A stretch of 24,582 nucleotides of DNA from Candidatus Altimarinota bacterium (GCA_023231115.1 JALNWA010000012.1:1-24582); one strand, 5' to 3'. Shown: positions 15,341 through 23,276, counted from the stretch's first letter. The notes: generated by a model not told the origin, from the sequence alone. Made by a program: numbers and translations.

Positions 15341-15661
15341 TTATCGTGCTGCGAGGCCGAATTGAAAAAAATAATTATCTAAAGCTTCAAGAGAAGTGTC
15401 GTATTGATTTTTACCAAAAAAAATATCGCATAAAACCTCACGGACACGAGCTATTTCCTTGTAGCCTTTTTTCCATCTTGGATCTGCTAAAGTTAGATCC
15501 ATTAATTCCAATGCTCTGTCGAAAGCCGAATCAAATCGTGGCTGGTCTTTGTTTTGCGAAAGCACTAATCGATGAATCTCGCTTCCTGTATTTCCCATTT
15601 GTTCAGAGAGTGACATCGTAAACCATCTTCCGTTTGCCAAATCTGTGTGTGTAGTATTCAT
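15341..15661 (-). CDS. Small conserved helical protein, partner of DUF5674
   Basis: This 106-aa protein has no membrane segment. The recognisable core is NGRWFTMSLSEQMGNTGSEI followed by FDSAFDRALELMDLTLADPRW and ARVREVLCD, predicted as a helical bundle. I recall this type of protein as the usual neighbour of DUF5674 in CPR genomes. Its start (15661) overlaps the DUF5674 stop by 4 bp (ATGA type), so the two are translationally coupled and probably work together. No activity can be proposed from motifs. Confidence 0.7.
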   Translation of the reverse strand: MNTTHTDLANGRWFTMSLSEQMGNTGSEIHRLVLSQNKDQPRFDSAFDRALELMDLTLADPRWKKGYKEIARVREVLCDIFFGKNQYDTSLEALDNYFFQFGLAAR

Positions 15662-15999
15662 TCTTCTATAATATTATTTACGATAATTTTGATTTTTTCT
15701 CTTATTGCCGGATCAAGTACGTCTCTTGAGCGATTATTTTGTCGTGGGCGAATGTTTATCATGGAGTCGAATTCTATCATTTCGTCACCTGTTTTTTCCA
15801 CATAAATATTAATTCCCCATAAATTTTCCTGTTTGCAGTCGCGTTCGAGAAGCATTGCTTCTTCGTCTGCGTGAAGTTCTCCACCGACAACCATTATCTT
15901 AAGTTCAATGTCAACAACGGCTTTTACCATGTCGCCAAAGCGTTCTTTTGCTATTTCTGCTAGGGAGCTTTTGCTAATTTTTGAATCAATAAATTTCAT
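15658..15999 (-). CDS. DUF5674 family protein
   Basis: This 113-aa protein carries the family core as I remember it: AKERFGDMVKAVVDIE, VVGGELHADEEAMLLE, ENLWGINIYVEKTG, IEFDSMINIRPRQNNRS and DPAIREKI. The conserved His, Asp and Glu residues in ELHADEE could form a metal or active site, but no activity is known to me. It lies 1 bp downstream of yajQ and overlaps the next small gene by 4 bp, forming a probable operon purA-yajQ-DUF5674-partner on the minus strand. Confidence 0.85.
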   Translation of the reverse strand: MKFIDSKISKSSLAEIAKERFGDMVKAVVDIELKIMVVGGELHADEEAMLLERDCKQENLWGINIYVEKTGDEMIEFDSMINIRPRQNNRSRDVLDPAIREKIKIIVNNIIEE

Positions 16000-16000
16000 G

Positions 16001-16495
16001 TTATCTGAAGTTAGTAAAAGATAATGGAACTTTCAAGCTTTCCTGTTTTTCCAAAAGTCGCATCGTGCCTTGAAGGTCGTCGATTGTTTTTGATGTGACG
16101 CGGACTTCGTCGCCTTGGATAGAGGCTTTTGCTTTTGGATAATTGTCGCGAATTAGTTTTGTAATTGTTTTTGCGCTTTCTTGGTCGATTACTTTTACAA
16201 GTTTTATTTCTTGTTTCATGCGCATTCCGCCTGCCGGTTCGAATTTTTGGCGATCTAGGATTTTTGTTGAAAGTCCGCGAGCCGCCATTCGTTTCATGAT
16301 TATTTCATAAACTGTGTCGAGCTGGAATTCGTTGGCTGTGTTTATTTTTATGAGGTCGTCGGTTAGTTCGATTTCGATTGCAGAATCTTTCAAATCGTAT
16401 CTTGTCAAAATCTCTTTTTTCGCTTGGTCTACGGCGTTTCTCATTTCCTGCATGTCGAATTTTGCGACAATGTCCATTGAGTGATCTGCGGCCAT
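16001..16495 (-). CDS. yajQ: YajQ family nucleotide-binding protein
   Basis: This 164-aa protein, the normal family length, has the YajQ pattern: SMDIVAKFDMQEMRNAVDQA at the N-terminus, ILTRYDLKDS, a central KFEPAGGMRMKQEIKLVKVID and IRDNYPKAKASIQGDEVRVTSK near the end. The family folds as two ferredoxin-like domains. Members bind RNA or nucleotides, and some bind cyclic di-GMP. The ligand cannot be told from sequence, and no cyclic-di-GMP enzyme is in the window. It sits 18 bp after purA and 1 bp before the DUF5674 gene. Confidence 0.95.
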   Translation of the reverse strand: MAADHSMDIVAKFDMQEMRNAVDQAKKEILTRYDLKDSAIEIELTDDLIKINTANEFQLDTVYEIIMKRMAARGLSTKILDRQKFEPAGGMRMKQEIKLVKVIDQESAKTITKLIRDNYPKAKASIQGDEVRVTSKTIDDLQGTMRLLEKQESLKVPLSFTNFR

Positions 16496-16513
16496 ATTTG
16501 TGTGGGTTAAGTT

Positions 16514-17824
16514 TTAACGAAATATCATAGCGTCTCTTTCTAGTCCGACGCCGATTGATGAAATTTTACATCCGATTAATTCTTCGATTTTCAAAACGTA
16601 ATTTTTTGCGTTTTGTGGCAGGTCTTCGAATGAGCGAATGTCTCCGATATTTTCAGTCCATCCCGGCATTTCCAAATATTCGATTTCCATATTTTCCATG
16701 ATGTCCAAATCTGCAGGTACAGAAGGCAAAACTTGGCCATTGTATTTGTATGCTGTTGCGATTTTCAATGTTTCAAGTCCTGTCAGGACGTCGAGTTTTG
16801 TGAGGTTGATGTCGGTTAGGCCATTTAGCATTACTGCGTATTTTCCGATTACGCTGTCGTACCAGCCGCATCTTCGTGGACGGCCTGTGGTTGCGCCAAA
16901 TTCACCTCCTTTTTGGCGGATGTCTTCGCCGAGTTGGTCTTTTAGTTCAGTTGGAAATGGTCCGCTTCCGACACGAGTGACGTATGCTTTCATTATTCCG
17001 ACTAGGCTTGTGAATGCCCTTCCCGGCAAACCTGTTCCTGTTGAGATTCCGCCGATTGTTGGGTTTGATGATGTGACGAATGGATATGTTCCGTGATCAA
17101 CGTCGAGCATGCTTCCGTTTGCGCCTTCCACTAGGATTTTTCGCCCGTTTTTATATGCTTCGTGAAGATAATGTGCGCCGTCTACGAGCATTGGTTTTAT
17201 TTTTGCTGCAAGTTTCTTTAGGTATGAGAGTTCTTCTTCTGGACTATATAATTCTAAAGGTTTGTAGAGTTTTTTTAGTGTTTCAAAATTTTGTCTGAAT
17301 TTTGTTTCGAATTTTTCGAAGTCGAGTAGTTCGTGAATGCGAATTCCCATGCGTGATGTCTTATCTGCATAACAAGGGCCAATTCCGCGCCCTGTTGTTC
17401 CGACTTTTTTGTCGCCTTTGCGTTCTTCTTGAAGTCCATCAATTAATTTATGGTAATGAAAAAGCAGATGTGTACGGTCTGCGATCAATATTCTTCCGTT
17501 TGTTGAAATATTATTTTTTTCTAAAAGTTCGATTTCTTCAAATAGTGTAGGCAAGTGCAAAACTACGCCATTTCCGATCAGGCAAGTGCAAGTCGGATGT
17601 AGCATTCCGGATGGAACTAGGTGAAATACGAATTTTTTTGAAGTTGTTGGATTGCTTGGATCTCTCAAGTAAATGGTATGTCCCGCATTTGCTCCGCCTG
17701 CGGCGCGCACGACCAATTCAAACTCTTCCGACAAAATGTCGATAAGTTTTCCCTTCCCCTCATCGCCCCATTGTGTGCCGAGTACGGCCGTAAGATTACC
17801 AAGTTTGAGTTGCATTTTTGCCAT
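16514..17824 (-). CDS. purA: Adenylosuccinate synthetase
   Basis: PurA joins IMP and aspartate with GTP to give adenylosuccinate, the first step from IMP to AMP. The 436-aa protein has QWGDEGKGK (P-loop and catalytic Asp), RAAGGANAGHT with the catalytic His, GTTGRGIGPCYADK, VEGANGSMLDVDHGTYPFVT, GEFGATTGRPRRCGW and LTDINLTKLDVLTG. All are standard family motifs and the length is normal. The start at 17824 places 14 residues before QWGDEGKGK, which is acceptable. It is first in a compact minus-strand gene group with yajQ. Having it without the rest of the purine pathway is compatible with a salvage-based CPR metabolism. Confidence 0.97.
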   Translation of the reverse strand: MAKMQLKLGNLTAVLGTQWGDEGKGKLIDILSEEFELVVRAAGGANAGHTIYLRDPSNPTTSKKFVFHLVPSGMLHPTCTCLIGNGVVLHLPTLFEEIELLEKNNISTNGRILIADRTHLLFHYHKLIDGLQEERKGDKKVGTTGRGIGPCYADKTSRMGIRIHELLDFEKFETKFRQNFETLKKLYKPLELYSPEEELSYLKKLAAKIKPMLVDGAHYLHEAYKNGRKILVEGANGSMLDVDHGTYPFVTSSNPTIGGISTGTGLPGRAFTSLVGIMKAYVTRVGSGPFPTELKDQLGEDIRQKGGEFGATTGRPRRCGWYDSVIGKYAVMLNGLTDINLTKLDVLTGLETLKIATAYKYNGQVLPSVPADLDIMENMEIEYLEMPGWTENIGDIRSFEDLPQNAKNYVLKIEELIGCKISSIGVGLERDAMIFR

Positions 17825-17898
17825 ATTTAAAGGTGTTTATGTACAGGTGGGAGTATAAACGGGCGTTGGAAGGTTTGCAAGAGTGGGGGAGGTCTTGA

Positions 17899-18516
17899 TT
17901 ATGGTATAAATACAATTTTTCTTTTTTGGAAGTCTTCTATTTTATATTTGAAAATATATTCTTTTTTTAACATGTTTTGACAACGTATTTGCATTATTTC
18001 GTCGTTTAGCTCTGTTAACTTGCGTATTTTATTGTTTGGTTTTGCAAGTATTTTGATGGAATATTCCTCTTGTGAAGGGATCAAGAATTGTTCTTGATAC
18101 GCTATCGCAACAAAATTGCTACTTTCTAGTCTTAAATTAATTGCAGGTCCTTTCCCTAAATTTTTTATTGTAAGGTAATGATCTGATCCTATAATGGCAT
18201 TATTCACTTGTTCGGTTATTTGATATTCTCTATCCATAAATTGTTTATGTGCAACACCTCCTTTCTGAATATTTAATAACAAAATTGGCATTTGTCCTAT
18301 CTCTGTTTGTATGGCAGTTTGTTCTCTAATTTTATAAGTTTCAAATGTGTACCACCATATAACGTAGTAGGTTAACAGTAATAGCCAGCCATTTGTGTCT
18401 AACCTAGCAAAATATAACTGAAAAGATTCTCCGGTTGAAATTTTATTTAAGAATAGAGTTATTATTGGTAGCGTTAAGAAGATGTATGGTAAAGATTTTT
18501 TAATATATTGAATCAT
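17899..18516 (-). CDS. Hypothetical two-TM membrane protein
   Basis: This 205-aa protein has two hydrophobic segments near the N-terminus (about residues 9-25 and 42-57, the latter with WLLLLTYYVIWWY) and a C-terminal domain of about 130 residues. The stretch HYLTIKNLGKGPAINLRLES looks like a β-sandwich seen in many small membrane proteins of unknown function. The gene is very AT-rich, like the restriction-modification genes that start 155 bp away on the other strand, so it probably arrived with them. A TATAAT on the minus strand (18548-18543) lies 26 nt before the ATG. No defence role is demonstrated. Confidence 0.65.
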   Translation of the reverse strand: MIQYIKKSLPYIFLTLPIITLFLNKISTGESFQLYFARLDTNGWLLLLTYYVIWWYTFETYKIREQTAIQTEIGQMPILLLNIQKGGVAHKQFMDREYQITEQVNNAIIGSDHYLTIKNLGKGPAINLRLESSNFVAIAYQEQFLIPSQEEYSIKILAKPNNKIRKLTELNDEIMQIRCQNMLKKEYIFKYKIEDFQKRKIVFIP

Positions 18517-18613
18517 TAATTCTTGTATAAAGATGTGGCTGAATTATATTCTTCCTTTGTGGCCAATTAAAGATGTTTTTAATTTTGTTAAAAAAAAGAT
18601 AAAAAGAAAAAGC

Positions 18614-18641
18614 TTGTTTAATTCCCTCGAAAAGATATAAA
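18614..18641 (+). promoter_or_regulatory. Putative promoter of the restriction-modification operon
   Basis: TTGTTT, a 16-nt spacer and TATAAA lie 29 nt before the methylase ATG at 18671. The surrounding region is A/T-rich, so a chance match is possible. Confidence 0.45.
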
Positions 18642-18670
18642 TTGTGGGTGTTGAAAAACTTTAAAAATTT

Positions 18671-19627
18671 ATGACTACCTCACAAGCCATATTAGAGATA
18701 CAGAGAACTTTTGATATAAATGCGATTTATGCGCATAAAGTTTTTTCTCTTGCTGATAAGGAAAATTTAATCGAAGATGCGGCGCGTATCATTGCTGAGA
18801 AGCCAAAACCTTTCGTTAAATGGGTTGGAGGTAAACGTCAATTGTTGCTTCAATTTAAAGAAATGAATCTTTATCCACCAGATAATTTTAATCCAAGCAC
18901 GGGAACGTATTTTGAGCCTTTTGTTGGAGGTGGGGCTGTGTTTTTTGATTTACTCCCTCGAGAAGCAATTCTTTCGGATTTAAATAAAGAGCTTATTGCG
19001 ACTTACAATGTTATCAAAAATAACGTAGAAAAATTAATATCTTCTCTTAAAAAACATCAAAACGACAAAGAATATTTTCTTGAGATGAGGGCTAAAAATG
19101 TTTCAAAACTTAGTGATATTGAGATTGCTTCTCGTTTTATCTTTTTGAATCGAACTTGTTTTAATGGACTTTATCGTGTTAACAGCAAAGGAGGTTTTAA
19201 TGTTCCTTTCGGAAGCTATCAAAATCCTATAATTTGCGCAGAAGATAATTTGAGAAAAGTTTCTAAGGAGCTTCAGGGGACAGAAATAAAACATCAGGAT
19301 TATAAAGAAGTGCTGAAGGATGCGAAAAATGGTGATTTTATTTATTTTGACCCTCCATATTATCCTATAAATAAAACCTCATCTTTTACTTCTTATACTT
19401 CTGAGGCATTTTTGGAAAAAGAACAAATTGAGCTTCGTGATGTGTGTGTAGAATTGCACAAACGTGGATGTTTTGTGATGCTTTCAAATTCTGATACTCC
19501 GTTTATAAATAAAATCTATTCTGGAATAAAAGATGTTAATATCTCGAAAGTAAAAGCTGGTCGTGCTATTAATTCAAAAGGTTCTGGAAGGGGAAAAATT
19601 ACGGAGGTATTGGTAACTAACTATTAA
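18671..19627 (+). CDS. dam: DNA N6-adenine methyltransferase, D12 class (DpnM-like, likely GATC)
   Basis: This 318-aa protein has the class-alpha adenine methylase order: motif X KPFVKWVGGKRQLL, motif I TYFEPFVGGGAVFFDLLP, the target-recognition part with NGLYRVNSKGGFNVPFGSY, motif IV YFDPPYYPI, and a C-terminus RGKITEVLVTNY. These stretches are strikingly like M.DpnM/Dam proteins, so GATC is the likely target (inference from the family). An extra ~45-residue helical N-terminus (QAILEIQRTFDINAIYAHKV) precedes the usual start and could be a small regulatory or dimerisation module. It is first of a tightly spaced operon; the endonuclease gene follows after 4 bp. Confidence 0.93.
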   Translation: MTTSQAILEIQRTFDINAIYAHKVFSLADKENLIEDAARIIAEKPKPFVKWVGGKRQLLLQFKEMNLYPPDNFNPSTGTYFEPFVGGGAVFFDLLPREAILSDLNKELIATYNVIKNNVEKLISSLKKHQNDKEYFLEMRAKNVSKLSDIEIASRFIFLNRTCFNGLYRVNSKGGFNVPFGSYQNPIICAEDNLRKVSKELQGTEIKHQDYKEVLKDAKNGDFIYFDPPYYPINKTSSFTSYTSEAFLEKEQIELRDVCVELHKRGCFVMLSNSDTPFINKIYSGIKDVNISKVKAGRAINSKGSGRGKITEVLVTNY

Positions 19628-19631
19628 TTTT

Positions 19632-20390
19632 ATGGCAAATAATGCTTCGTGGGAGAAAATTTTTAAAGATAACGATATCTTGAAAAATGATTTTTCTAAA
19701 ACTCCATTTTATTTATCTGCGGCAATGATAAAGAAATCCGTACAGGATTTTACGAAAACAACTGAGAAAGAGGTTCGTTGTTTGTGCAAGATGGATACTA
19801 GGGAAAGTGTTCCAGAAATAATGAAAAAAAATGGATTAATTTTGTTGCCTGTCAAAAATAAATATTATGTGATTGTAAAAGGTGAAGGATATGTTGATAT
19901 TCCTGAGATTAAAGGTGAAGCTGAGCTTTATCACACAAAATTGGATTTTAATTTAGATACGGCAAAAATAGGAAATTCTGAGATGCAACATCTTGATTTT
20001 GCTTATGCTTCTAGTCTTATTAGAACATTTATGGAAGATCCTTCGCTTGTTTTAACAATTAGAGGAAGAAAATATACTCCAGAGTTTAGTTATAAAGTTG
20101 GGAATAATTTGATTGAGACAAAAGGAGTTCAGACGGAAGTTGATGCTGGTTATGAAGGAAAAGACAAAGTTGTTTTGATAGAAGCTAAAAATTCGTCGAC
20201 TAAAAATACAATTATTAGGCAGTTGTATTATCCGTACAGACAATGGACGGAACATACAAAAAAAGAAGTTTTTTTGTTGTTCTTCGAAAAAAGAATTGAT
20301 GAGTATTTGATTTGGCAATATAAATTTACTGATAAAAATAATTACGATTCGATTAAATTGGTTAAGTCTAAGAGATATAAAATTGTTTAG
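19632..20390 (+). CDS. Type II restriction endonuclease-like protein, PD-(D/E)XK fold
   Basis: This 252-aa protein has a C-terminal half with a PD-(D/E)XK nuclease core: an upstream Glu in NNLIETKGVQTEVDAGYEG, then VVLIEAKNSS (the ExK pair), followed by IIRQLYYPYRQWTEHTKKEVF. The N-terminal half (residues 1-130) is probably the target-recognition part. It does not resemble R.DpnII as I remember that sequence, although its partner methylase is DpnM-like. Its position 4 bp after the adenine methylase gene makes it the restriction enzyme of the system. Specificity is inferred to match the methylase; this is not shown. Confidence 0.8.
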   Translation: MANNASWEKIFKDNDILKNDFSKTPFYLSAAMIKKSVQDFTKTTEKEVRCLCKMDTRESVPEIMKKNGLILLPVKNKYYVIVKGEGYVDIPEIKGEAELYHTKLDFNLDTAKIGNSEMQHLDFAYASSLIRTFMEDPSLVLTIRGRKYTPEFSYKVGNNLIETKGVQTEVDAGYEGKDKVVLIEAKNSSTKNTIIRQLYYPYRQWTEHTKKEVFLLFFEKRIDEYLIWQYKFTDKNNYDSIKLVKSKRYKIV

Positions 20391-20400
20391 ATTAAGATGG

Positions 20401-21042
20401 ATGATCAATAAGATTTTTTTTATGACGCACTATCCAGTTAGAAAAATAGAAATAGAATTATCTTCCGATGAACTTATGGAGGATTTGGTTGAAAATCATG
20501 TTAGGAATAGGAATAATTTGAGAGAAAGAGCTTTGAAGGTTTTTTTACAGGAGGAGCCTGGTACTGGGGTAAAAGAGGCAACTTCTTTTTATAGATATGA
20601 TGTCGAAACTCTAGAAAATGGTGATGTTGTTTATATTACTAGGCCAGTTGCACTTAATAAGGGATTTGATTTTGTGATTCACGTAAGTAATCATATATTT
20701 TCCAATAAAAAAGATTATCCAAAGCATGACGACATATTTAATGACATTAAGCAGAAAATCATATTAGTAAAAGATGACTTGAGGGATGTGTTAAGAGAGG
20801 ATATGTATCATATGTTTGAGAAAATCTATTATTGTGTGAATATTGATTCAATAAAAGAAAATTTTGAAGTATCGGATGGATCTTTTAATAAGTTGCCAGG
20901 TTATAGTTTCGAAATGCTGTTAAGTGTAATAAAATGGTTTTTTATCGAGCAGGATATTAGGTATTGGAATTGGTCTGGGAGACAGAAATTTTGGGAAGGA
21001 TTAACGGAAATAATTGGAAAGCCTATTGGGTACAAAAGTTAA
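20401..21042 (+). CDS. Hypothetical protein of the restriction-modification operon
   Basis: This protein is 213 aa from ATG 20401. ATG 20422 (beginning MTHYPVRKIEIEL) is an alternative, and the frame is open further upstream to a TTG at 20383. No membrane segment or known motif is seen. The sequence is charged, with IEIELSSDELMEDLVENHV near the start, and aromatic-rich at the end (YWNWSGRQKFWEGL). It sits between the endonuclease and the second methylase with short gaps (10 bp and 9 bp), so it very likely belongs to the system. Specificity subunit, controller or nuclease partner are all possible; nothing in the sequence decides. Confidence 0.7.
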   Translation: MINKIFFMTHYPVRKIEIELSSDELMEDLVENHVRNRNNLRERALKVFLQEEPGTGVKEATSFYRYDVETLENGDVVYITRPVALNKGFDFVIHVSNHIFSNKKDYPKHDDIFNDIKQKIILVKDDLRDVLREDMYHMFEKIYYCVNIDSIKENFEVSDGSFNKLPGYSFEMLLSVIKWFFIEQDIRYWNWSGRQKFWEGLTEIIGKPIGYKS

Positions 21043-21051
21043 CAGTTTAGA

Positions 21052-21798
21052 ATGAAAGATCTTAAATTACACCCTGAGGAATTCGAACTAGAATGTACTA
21101 CGGTGTGGGCTTTTCCTCGTAGGGGGAATTGGGCGACGCATAGCTCTGATTGGAGAGGGAATTGGTCTCCTGAAGTGGTTCGCAATCTTATTTTGCGTTA
21201 TTCGAAAGAGGGCGATATCTTACTCGATCCTATGATTGGTGGAGGGACTACTGCGATTGAAGCGAAAATTTTAAATAGAAATATTGTTTGTTCTGATGTA
21301 AACGATGTTGCAATTGAACGAACAAAGAAATGTCTTGAATTTGAAGTCGAAAATAAATCATGGCAAAAGGTTTTAAAAAGAGATGCGCGGGATCTTGGAA
21401 AAGCAAAAGATGAGAGTGTCGATTTTATCCTTACGCATCCACCTTACGCGGACATAATAAAATACAGCAATGGGAAAATAGAAGAAGATTTATCTAATAT
21501 TCATGATATTGATAAATTTGTTGAGGAGATGGAAAAAGTTGCAAAAGAATTGTATCGAGTTTTGAAAAAAGGAAAGTATTGTGCAATTTTGATTGGCGAT
21601 ACGAGAAGGAATACCATGTATCAGCCATTGGCATATAAAGTTATGGAGGCATTTTTAAAGGCAGGTTTTCAATTGAAAGAAGATATAATTAAGAGGCAAT
21701 TCAATTGCAAGGCTACTGGTTTTTGGGTGAATAAATCGAAAGAATCCAATTTTTTGTTGATAATGCACGAGCATATTTTTGTTTTTTATAAAAAATAA
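21052..21798 (+). CDS. Second DNA methyltransferase with an HPPY catalytic motif
   Basis: This 248-aa protein has motif I DPMIGGGTTAIEAK, a following acidic loop CSDVNDVAIERTKK, and catalytic motif IV as THPPYADIIKYS, where the usual D/S/N-PPY begins with His. The N-terminus has TTVWAFPRRGNWATHSSDWRGNWSPEV, and the order fits amino-methyltransferases (N4-cytosine or N6-adenine). It is unrelated in sequence to the DpnM-like enzyme upstream. Systems with two methylases around one endonuclease are known (DpnII, MboI), where the second enzyme acts on a different DNA form. That the same holds here is inference. The next gene starts 3 bp later. Confidence 0.87.
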   Translation: MKDLKLHPEEFELECTTVWAFPRRGNWATHSSDWRGNWSPEVVRNLILRYSKEGDILLDPMIGGGTTAIEAKILNRNIVCSDVNDVAIERTKKCLEFEVENKSWQKVLKRDARDLGKAKDESVDFILTHPPYADIIKYSNGKIEEDLSNIHDIDKFVEEMEKVAKELYRVLKKGKYCAILIGDTRRNTMYQPLAYKVMEAFLKAGFQLKEDIIKRQFNCKATGFWVNKSKESNFLLIMHEHIFVFYKK

Positions 21799-21801
21799 CC
21801 C

Positions 21802-22551
21802 ATGTCCCAATACTACAACCCAACCCGTACCCGCAATCTTTACAATCCAAAATCGAAAGAACCTTTTCGATTGAGCAGGTCGAAGATTGATCTTTTTATC
21901 AAATGTCCGAGGTGTTTTTATCTTGATAGAAGGCTTGGGGTAGGGCAACCGCCGGGGTATCCATTTTCTTTGAATTCGGCGGTGGATAAATTATTGAAGA
22001 AAGAATTTGATATTCATAGGGCGAAGGGGACGGCGCATCCGTTGATGAAGGCGTATGGGCTTGATGCGGTGCCGATGGCGCATGAGAAGATTGAGGAGTG
22101 GCGGGATTCGTTGCACAAGGGGATTACTTTTCAGTTTCCAAAAACAAATCTTTTGATTACGGGAGGTGTTGATGATGTGTGGGTGACACCTTCGGGGGAA
22201 CTGATTATCGTGGATTATAAGGCGACTTCGAAGGAAGGTTCGGTTTCGCTGGATGCGGAGTGGCAGGATGGCTATAAACGCCAAATGGAGGTCTATCAAT
22301 GGCTGTTTCGGAAGAATGGTTTCAAGGTTTCATCAACGGGGTATTTCGTGTATTGCAATGGTAGGGCGGACTGTGCGGCGTTTGATGGGAAGTTGGAATT
22401 TGATATCAAACTTTTGCCTTATGAGGGCGATGATGGGTGGGTTGAGAAGACTATTGGGGATTTACATAAGTGTTTAAATGGAAGTAAGATTCCGAAGGCA
22501 GGAGGGGAGTGTGATTATTGTAGGTATGTTGAAGCTGTAAACAAATTATAA
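21802..22551 (+). CDS. PD-(D/E)XK nuclease, RecB/Cas4-like
   Basis: This 249-aa protein has the RecB/Cas4-type layout: RLSRSKIDLFIKCPRCFYLDRRLG near the N-terminus (with CPRC), GGVDDVWVTPSGELIIVDYKATS (D...DYK catalytic set), YKRQMEVYQWLFRKNG (the QxxxY helix) and a C-terminal CDYCRY. The paired cysteines at both ends are as in Fe-S Cas4/AddB-like nucleases. Such stand-alone proteins are common in CPR genomes and no CRISPR or cas gene is near, so DNA repair or recombination is more likely than spacer acquisition. Base composition is clearly more GC-rich than the restriction-modification genes just upstream, so this is probably the ancestral chromosomal neighbour of the island. Confidence 0.85.
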   Translation: MSQYYNPTRTRNLYNPKSKEPFRLSRSKIDLFIKCPRCFYLDRRLGVGQPPGYPFSLNSAVDKLLKKEFDIHRAKGTAHPLMKAYGLDAVPMAHEKIEEWRDSLHKGITFQFPKTNLLITGGVDDVWVTPSGELIIVDYKATSKEGSVSLDAEWQDGYKRQMEVYQWLFRKNGFKVSSTGYFVYCNGRADCAAFDGKLEFDIKLLPYEGDDGWVEKTIGDLHKCLNGSKIPKAGGECDYCRYVEAVNKL

Positions 22552-22552
22552 T

Positions 22553-22726
22553 ATGGCTTTCGTAATAGCTTTCTTAATCGGATATTTCATCTTCCTTTAT
22601 ATCATAGAGGTTTTTACGCAAAAAGAAGGTTTGGCGGTAAAAGTATTTTTATGGACTATTGCCTTGGGCTTTTTGGCATTCTTCTTGTTTGTGTCGTGTA
22701 CAGCACTTGGGGTTTTTGCCAAATAA
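22553..22726 (+). CDS. 57-aa two-TM membrane protein
   Basis: ATG 22553 starts one base after the nuclease stop codon and runs to TAA at 22724-22726. The product begins MAFVIAFLIGYFIFLYIIEV and has a second hydrophobic segment (FLWTIALGFLAFFLFVSC) after a short charged loop (TQKEGLAVK). It looks like a small integral membrane protein co-transcribed with the nuclease gene. No family recognised. It is short, but tight coupling, two clean membrane segments and normal codon use make a real gene likely. Confidence 0.6.
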   Translation: MAFVIAFLIGYFIFLYIIEVFTQKEGLAVKVFLWTIALGFLAFFLFVSCTALGVFAK

Positions 22727-22761
22727 CTTTACTTTCTCCTCCAATCTGCTACAATAATCTT

Positions 22762-22957
22762 GTCCTTGACAATTAGACCTAGTGCGAAGGGATTCGCACC
22801 GTTTGTTTCTCCCCGCAAGGCGGGGTAGGCGCTGGGGAAATCTGCCAGTCGCCACATGAAATAAATGACTAATCGCGTTAATTAAAAGCGGTTGGGAGAT
22901 TTCACCACTCGGAGGTATAAATCCGAGCATAGTGAATTTTCCTGACCGCTTTTTTTG
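22762..22957 (+). ncRNA. Unassigned hairpin-rich RNA with intrinsic terminator
   Basis: A possible promoter (TTTACT, 16-nt spacer, TACAAT at 22750-22755) precedes a ~195-nt stretch with no ORF. ATTAG (around 22773) and CTAAT (around 22870) can close a junction holding three stable hairpins: GTGCGAA/TTCGCAC (22782-22799), CCCCGC/GCGGGG with loop AAG (22811-22825), and GGCG-CTGG/CCAG-CGCC (22828-22853). A final compound hairpin follows, AAAAGCGGT (22884-22892) with ACCGCTTTT (22945-22953), carrying an inner CTCGGA/TCCGAG stem and ending in a T-run. It matches no RNA family I can name. It could be a free small RNA or a terminating leader of the 47-aa gene downstream. Confidence 0.6.
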
Positions 22958-22989
22958 TTTTCAACTTTTATATCATTAACCCAATATAT

Positions 22990-23133
22990 ATGGGAAAAGA
23001 AAAAAATAGTAAAGATGAGGTCCAGTCGTTTAAACCCAAGCCACTGCCTCCGCATCTTAAGAAACTTGTTGATGAGATAAGTGATGCGTTTGTCGCCAAT
23101 TTGAATAAAAATGTTAAGAAAGAGAATGAATGA
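22990..23133 (+). CDS. 47-aa basic hypothetical protein
   Basis: ATG 22990 to TGA 23131-23133. The product is hydrophilic (starts MGKEKNSKDEVQSFKPK; then PPHLKKLVDEISDAFVANL) with one probable amphipathic helix in its second half. No family recognised. It lies just after the terminator of the hairpin-rich RNA and before the SAM riboswitch, in a run of very small genes. Confidence is limited by its length. Confidence 0.45.
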   Translation: MGKEKNSKDEVQSFKPKPLPPHLKKLVDEISDAFVANLNKNVKKENE

Positions 23134-23187
23134 TGTTTTGGAAAAAGTATTGGAGGATTTGAGGAAAGTCTGCTAAACTGTTTCTGC

Positions 23188-23276
23188 TTTCATCGAGAGA
23201 CGGCGAGAGACTTATGCTCTATGACCCGTCAGCAACCTACCGAAACGGCAAGGTGCTCCAACTAAGTAAGATGGAA
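23188..23276 (+). promoter_or_regulatory. SAM riboswitch (S-box-like aptamer)
   Basis: The consensus core of the SAM-I/IV aptamer is visible in order: ATCGAGAGACGG, a kink-turn-type GCTCTATGACC, CCGTC, AGCAACC and AAGGTGC. Pairings agree: P1 TTTCATC (23188-23194) with GATGGAA (23270-23276), P2 GACGG with CCGTC, and P3 ACCT/AGGT plus CCG/CGG. A switch is readable: TGGAA (23272-23276, part of P1) can instead pair with TTCCA (23289-23293), and TTCCA can alternatively pair with TGGAG. The latter would hide the GGAGG at 23302-23306. That would turn expression off when SAM is bound. The next ORF starts at 23344 and is broken by a stop. Confidence 0.8.

Noticed and set aside
21802..22551. Cas4 and hence a CRISPR locus
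   Set aside because: No repeat-spacer array or other cas gene is in the window; stand-alone Cas4/RecB-like nucleases are common.
22884..22935. Weak resemblance to the purine riboswitch (TTTC-ACC, TAAA loop, CATAG)
   Set aside because: Loop-loop motifs and the three-stem order of the purine aptamer are not met.
23158..23175. GAGGAAAGTC, like the conserved P4 strand of RNase P RNA
   Set aside because: Only this short string matches; the partner strand and other conserved blocks are absent, and a riboswitch starts right after it.
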